Shown here one piece after another: positions 60,046 to 64,000 of a DNA stretch of 64,000 bases. The stretch is from Lycocorax pyrrhopterus obiensis. Taxonomy: Eukaryota > Chordata > Aves > Passeriformes > Paradisaeidae. Made by a program: the position numbers and the translations under genes. How positions within the stretch are numbered: position 1 is the first letter of the stretch; each line of letters opens with the position of its first letter. The notes beneath the pieces are model-generated. The model saw nothing but the letters and a program-made list of their open reading frames with translations. It ran no database searches and was not told the origin of the DNA. Location of the stretch: NCBI GenBank assembly GCA_014706295.1, contig JACSVZ010000004.1, forward strand, positions 93,231,423 through 93,295,422. Direction: 5' to 3'.

Positions 60046-63000
60046 TCAATGAAAGTTCCACAAAAAGCCCTAACTCAGGAATACCAGTACACATTTTCTT
60101 TATTCCTTCCTTCTGGTTAAGCTCTTGCTAATGTTGCATGCTCTTTCATTTTTCATAATTAATTTACATTATAAGTTCTTAATTTGGCTAAATTCTGAAA
60201 AAAGAACCTTTAAAATGAGACTCAAGGACCTGTTAGTCCAAAATTGTATTTCAAACAAAACCATTTCCTTATAAACTTGTTCCCAGCTATGGTGACCTTA
60301 TGCTAAAATTCCTATTTAAAGCGGGAAGAATAAGTATGAGCCAATTACCTGTACATACAAAAAAAGCAATACCAAAAATATTGTGGTTCTCACTGGAGAT
60401 ATTTAAATTATTTAATTATAAGAAAAACAAACATTCAGAAATTTCCTCCCTTTACTTCTCAGTTTTGTTGCAGCAATTTAAATAAGTTAAAACAGGAGAC
60501 AACCAAATGATCACCAAAAGGTTGCATCATAAAATGATGTTTTCACATGTTTGGGGCTTGAATAAAATCATCTGAGGTTTCACTGTTTTATTTCTGTTTC
60601 ATGTTGCTTTTATCTGTCCATACTTGGGTATTTGGACTTGAAACTGAATTCTTCTATGGTGTTGGAAAAGACAGGGCATGGGGAGATTCAGTCAAGAGCA
60701 CTGGTCAGATATTTTGTTCCAGTTAAAGAACTTTCATTACACAGCACCTACAATACAGTGAAATATTAATGCGAGCACGTGAATGTTCCGTTTTTTAAGT
60801 GAAAGACCCAAATGCCATCCTCTCCCATTCTCAAATTAGTTTAACCCCCATCCCTCAAAAAAAACCCCTAATCAAAAAACCACATTTATCCATAAAAATG
60901 TAACCATTTTAATGGGAGTTAGTAAAATGTTCCATCTCCAACATAATCTGCTGATATATCCCCAATACATCACATGGGCGTGCAAATCCTCAGAAGGAAC
61001 AAAAATAGAAGCCCATGTCTCAGCCTAGGTGGGAATTGTAACCTATAGTATACTGGATAGAAGTAAAGAGGAGTAATTATTCCTCCCATTGGAAAGGTGG
61101 TATCTGTCACCTGCAGAGGGTGTACACTCTATCTGTTTTCAGGAGAGAATTCAAGGTTCAGAATAACAGAAGTCCATATTGGGTTTACGTTTCCGCAGTA
61201 ATTGCAGTTCTGGGCCATTATCAGACATCTCAAGTACAGGTCACAGAGCAGAGACCTTGTTTCTCTGTGTGCTCCTTGCTGACGCAAGCCAACAAGGAGA
61301 AGCTGTCCAGAGGAAGAATTGCACAGAAGTTGGTGGATTTAGTAGTATTGTAGCTGACTCAAAAACCAAGTCGTAGACAATTCAGATTGGATGCTCAGAA
61401 TTAGCAAACTCCAATGACAACAATTTATCTCTATTTCCCTTTACAGAAAGATAAGAGTACCAACCTCTCGCATGTGAAAAGACATTAATTCTAATTTGAA
61501 AGACACGTGAAACAACAGTGATAAACACCAGTGGAGAGACCCAATGGAATTAATAATTCTCTCTCCATAACAAGACTTGGCTAGCCAGCAATGAGGGAGA
61601 CATAAGAGCATGCACACAGGACCGGGGATGCTCACAGACTGGGAAAAAAATGGCCATGGCTATGTAATTAAACACTCTCATCAGGATGGACATACACACA
61701 GGAGCCAAGTTAAAACTTGCACATGCAACCTTAATTATGACTTTTCCTGACTTTGAAATTAAAAATGCAGACCTAGATTAAAAGAACATGATTAAGATTG
61801 CAACATCATTTGGCAATGGTACTATGAAAAACAGGCACTATGATACAAAGTGAACTTGACCTTAGTGGAAAAGAGAATCATAAGGCAACACATTTGGGTC
61901 ATTGTATTTTTTGTAATCATAAATCTAGATGAAGCAACAGCAAATACCAAAATTTAATAAAAAATTGTTGATTATAACAAAGAAAACATCTTGCAAAAAC
62001 CAGAAACATCTATATATCTGCATTTTCAGTTAACTGTTGCTTTTCAAACTATGTTTTCATTGCTTATCTATTCCACTTAGATGTAGTATCCTCTGGTCTC
62101 CTAGTTAATCCACTCTTGTTTCCTGCATCATGTACCTACGTTTTTGGTGAAAGGCAGAGTCAACGAACAGATTTTTTTTAAAACCTTAGTGAAATAAAAA
62201 CATATTGTTTTGATGCAATTTCAGATTCATTTCCCAAACCTGACTTAAATTATTCACTGAGTGTAACTGCTCATTCAGTACAATATAGTTTTAGTACTGA
62301 TTGAAAACCCTATACACGTTAGGGAAAACATAAAGCCCCCTCCACACCATTCTTGCCCCTGGAATATGGAACATGTTGGATGGAACATGGAGAACGGATG
62401 GATGTTTTTGAAACACCCCTAACCACCCCCAATTCAGCCATCAAGGGCACCTGTGAAGGGTCATAACTACACTCCCTCATATTTAAGGATATCTGAAACA
62501 ATGGAAAAAGCAAATCTTCCCATCTAGTTTCGGAAGAATCTGAAGAAGGATGTGAACCAGAACTGATGGCTTCAGGAATATACAGCCATGGCAAGATGGT
62601 CTGAGCAGAAGCTGTCCCCATGAAAACAGCCTGTAAATAGAAAGCCTGAGACATTCCTCACATTGCAGCATAGAAGAAAACATGGAGATTAACAAGGGAG
62701 TATCTGAAAAGAGCAGAAAGCACACGAGCAAAGGAGGGTCAGAAAATCAGACTCACAAAGGAAACAGCTATGTATTCTTTGCAAAGAGGACTAAAAAGAT
62801 AACTGTACATGAGATAAGCCTTATGGGAACAGGCCGAGGCAACAGTATCATGGCATAATTTCAGACCTATGTAAGAAAACATCTGAATTTACAATTCATA
62901 ACTATTACCTTGTTTCAGTATGAATTATAGATGCACATGGATTTTATGAAGGATTGGGAAAACTTACGGACTTCTAGATGGACAAGAGCTTATCTAGGAA

Positions 63001-64000
63001 CATGTATAAAAATTAAGTGCAGTTGTCTCCTACTGCTAGGCCTATAAACAGGTCTAGAGATTCATTTAAATTAGGCCAAAAGATGTATTTTTAAAATATA
63101 ATATTATTATATAATGTAATATCATTGTAGCAAGAATCCATTCTCAGGAATTATATGAAGCATACTGAAATCATGTTTCCAAAGGATTCACTGAACAGGA
63201 ATTTTCCTCAGTTTCTGCTGCTAGCATGTCCATAGAAAAAGTGCAGAACGTGCTCAGTATAGCCCTCAGATAAGAATCCAGTCAAACTACAACTTGTCCC
63301 AAGATTATGTGATTATGTGCAAAACATGCCCCCTTCTCTGCCTGCTCCTGTATCCTCTGAGGAACAGGATGAAAATACATCTCAAGCTGAATGGTTGACT
63401 TTGTAGGGGAATAAATCTTTCAAATTAACTAAGCTTTTTATTTTGTTATTTTTTCCCCTCCTCTGTGAATTAATCAGGAGCAACTTAAAATTTTTATGTT
63501 TTCATATAAATCACAAATCAGACATATAGTCTGGTTCTGAGCAACTTCAAAAATTCACTTACTGGATTTTTTTCTCTGTTATCTGAATGGTTAAACATAG
63601 TAGGATAATTTTACATTTGAAAGAGATAAAACCCCCCAAAACTATTTCCACAACTACTTACATGTATTTAAATGTACTGTTCCTACGAAAAATTCTGCCA
63701 GCAAAGCTTTTCACAAAAGAATGTCCAAAGTAGATGGAGGGACACAGACAAGGAATGCAAGTAAGTATCTGGAAGCATTTTCATGCTGTTCGCCCACATT
63801 TCCTTATTTGCAAGGAAAGGAGCCATTGTGTCAGCCACCTATGGCAATCAAGCATAATTTGTCACAGGTGTCCTGGTAAGTTTTGGTACAATATGAAATC
63901 AGTCAAGCTTCAAACAGGTCTTGGTCACTAGTCTGTTCTTTTTTATTGGCTTCATATCTCACAAACTATTTCACTCAGTCTTTTACACCAGCTAGCTATC
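60046..64000. other. Intergenic, no gene seen
   Basis: No supported gene or repeat. An A/T-only patch lies near 63,090..63,125. Confidence 0.5.

Overview
The window looks like gene-poor, AT-rich nuclear DNA from a bird, probably a songbird or close relative. The evidence is several 3' ends of CR1 LINEs, solo LTRs of families I recognise from avian genomes, and one large class II endogenous retrovirus (ERV). No host gene could be identified. The only host-like coding candidate is a short membrane-spanning reading frame at the left edge (about 196..443, minus strand), which may be a last exon.

Layout. 1..8527: unique sequence with CR1 fragments at 1231..1400 and 7371..7436. 8528..9157: probable solo LTR, minus strand. 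9480..9782: the clearest CR1 3' end. 14998..15157: a 52-53 bp tandem repeat in three copies. 28166..28225: a tRNA-like SINE remnant. 29301..29885 (minus) and about 37542..38113 (plus): two solo LTRs of one ERVL-type family in opposite orientation. 31253..31350: GATA/AT microsatellite. 32081..32240: CR1, minus. 33004..33663: probable solo LTR with a 5-bp target duplication. 43108..52076: the provirus. 54636..55730: a long solo LTR. 56832..56990 (plus) and 59895..60045 (minus): CR1 pieces. The rest is unannotated intergenic DNA.

The provirus (minus strand, 8,969 bp) is the main content. Two 530-bp LTRs, about 1% different outside one small cluster, flank a leader (primer-binding site, candidate splice donor), gag, pro, pol, a candidate env splice acceptor, env and a polypurine tract. 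The flanks carry a 6-bp target duplication with one mismatch. Gag, pro and pol use three successive frames, each reached by a -1 step. Both predicted slippery heptamers survive: GGGAAAC with an 8-bp hairpin at gag-pro, and GGATTTC against the pro stop at pro-pol. Pro carries a degenerate dUTPase-like domain upstream of the protease, a betaretrovirus arrangement. The env transmembrane subunit is instead of alpharetrovirus type. Pro is the only open gene. I count about eleven frameshifts and three premature stops in gag, pol and env, several of them in G/C homopolymers, so the copy as written cannot make Gag, Pol or Env.
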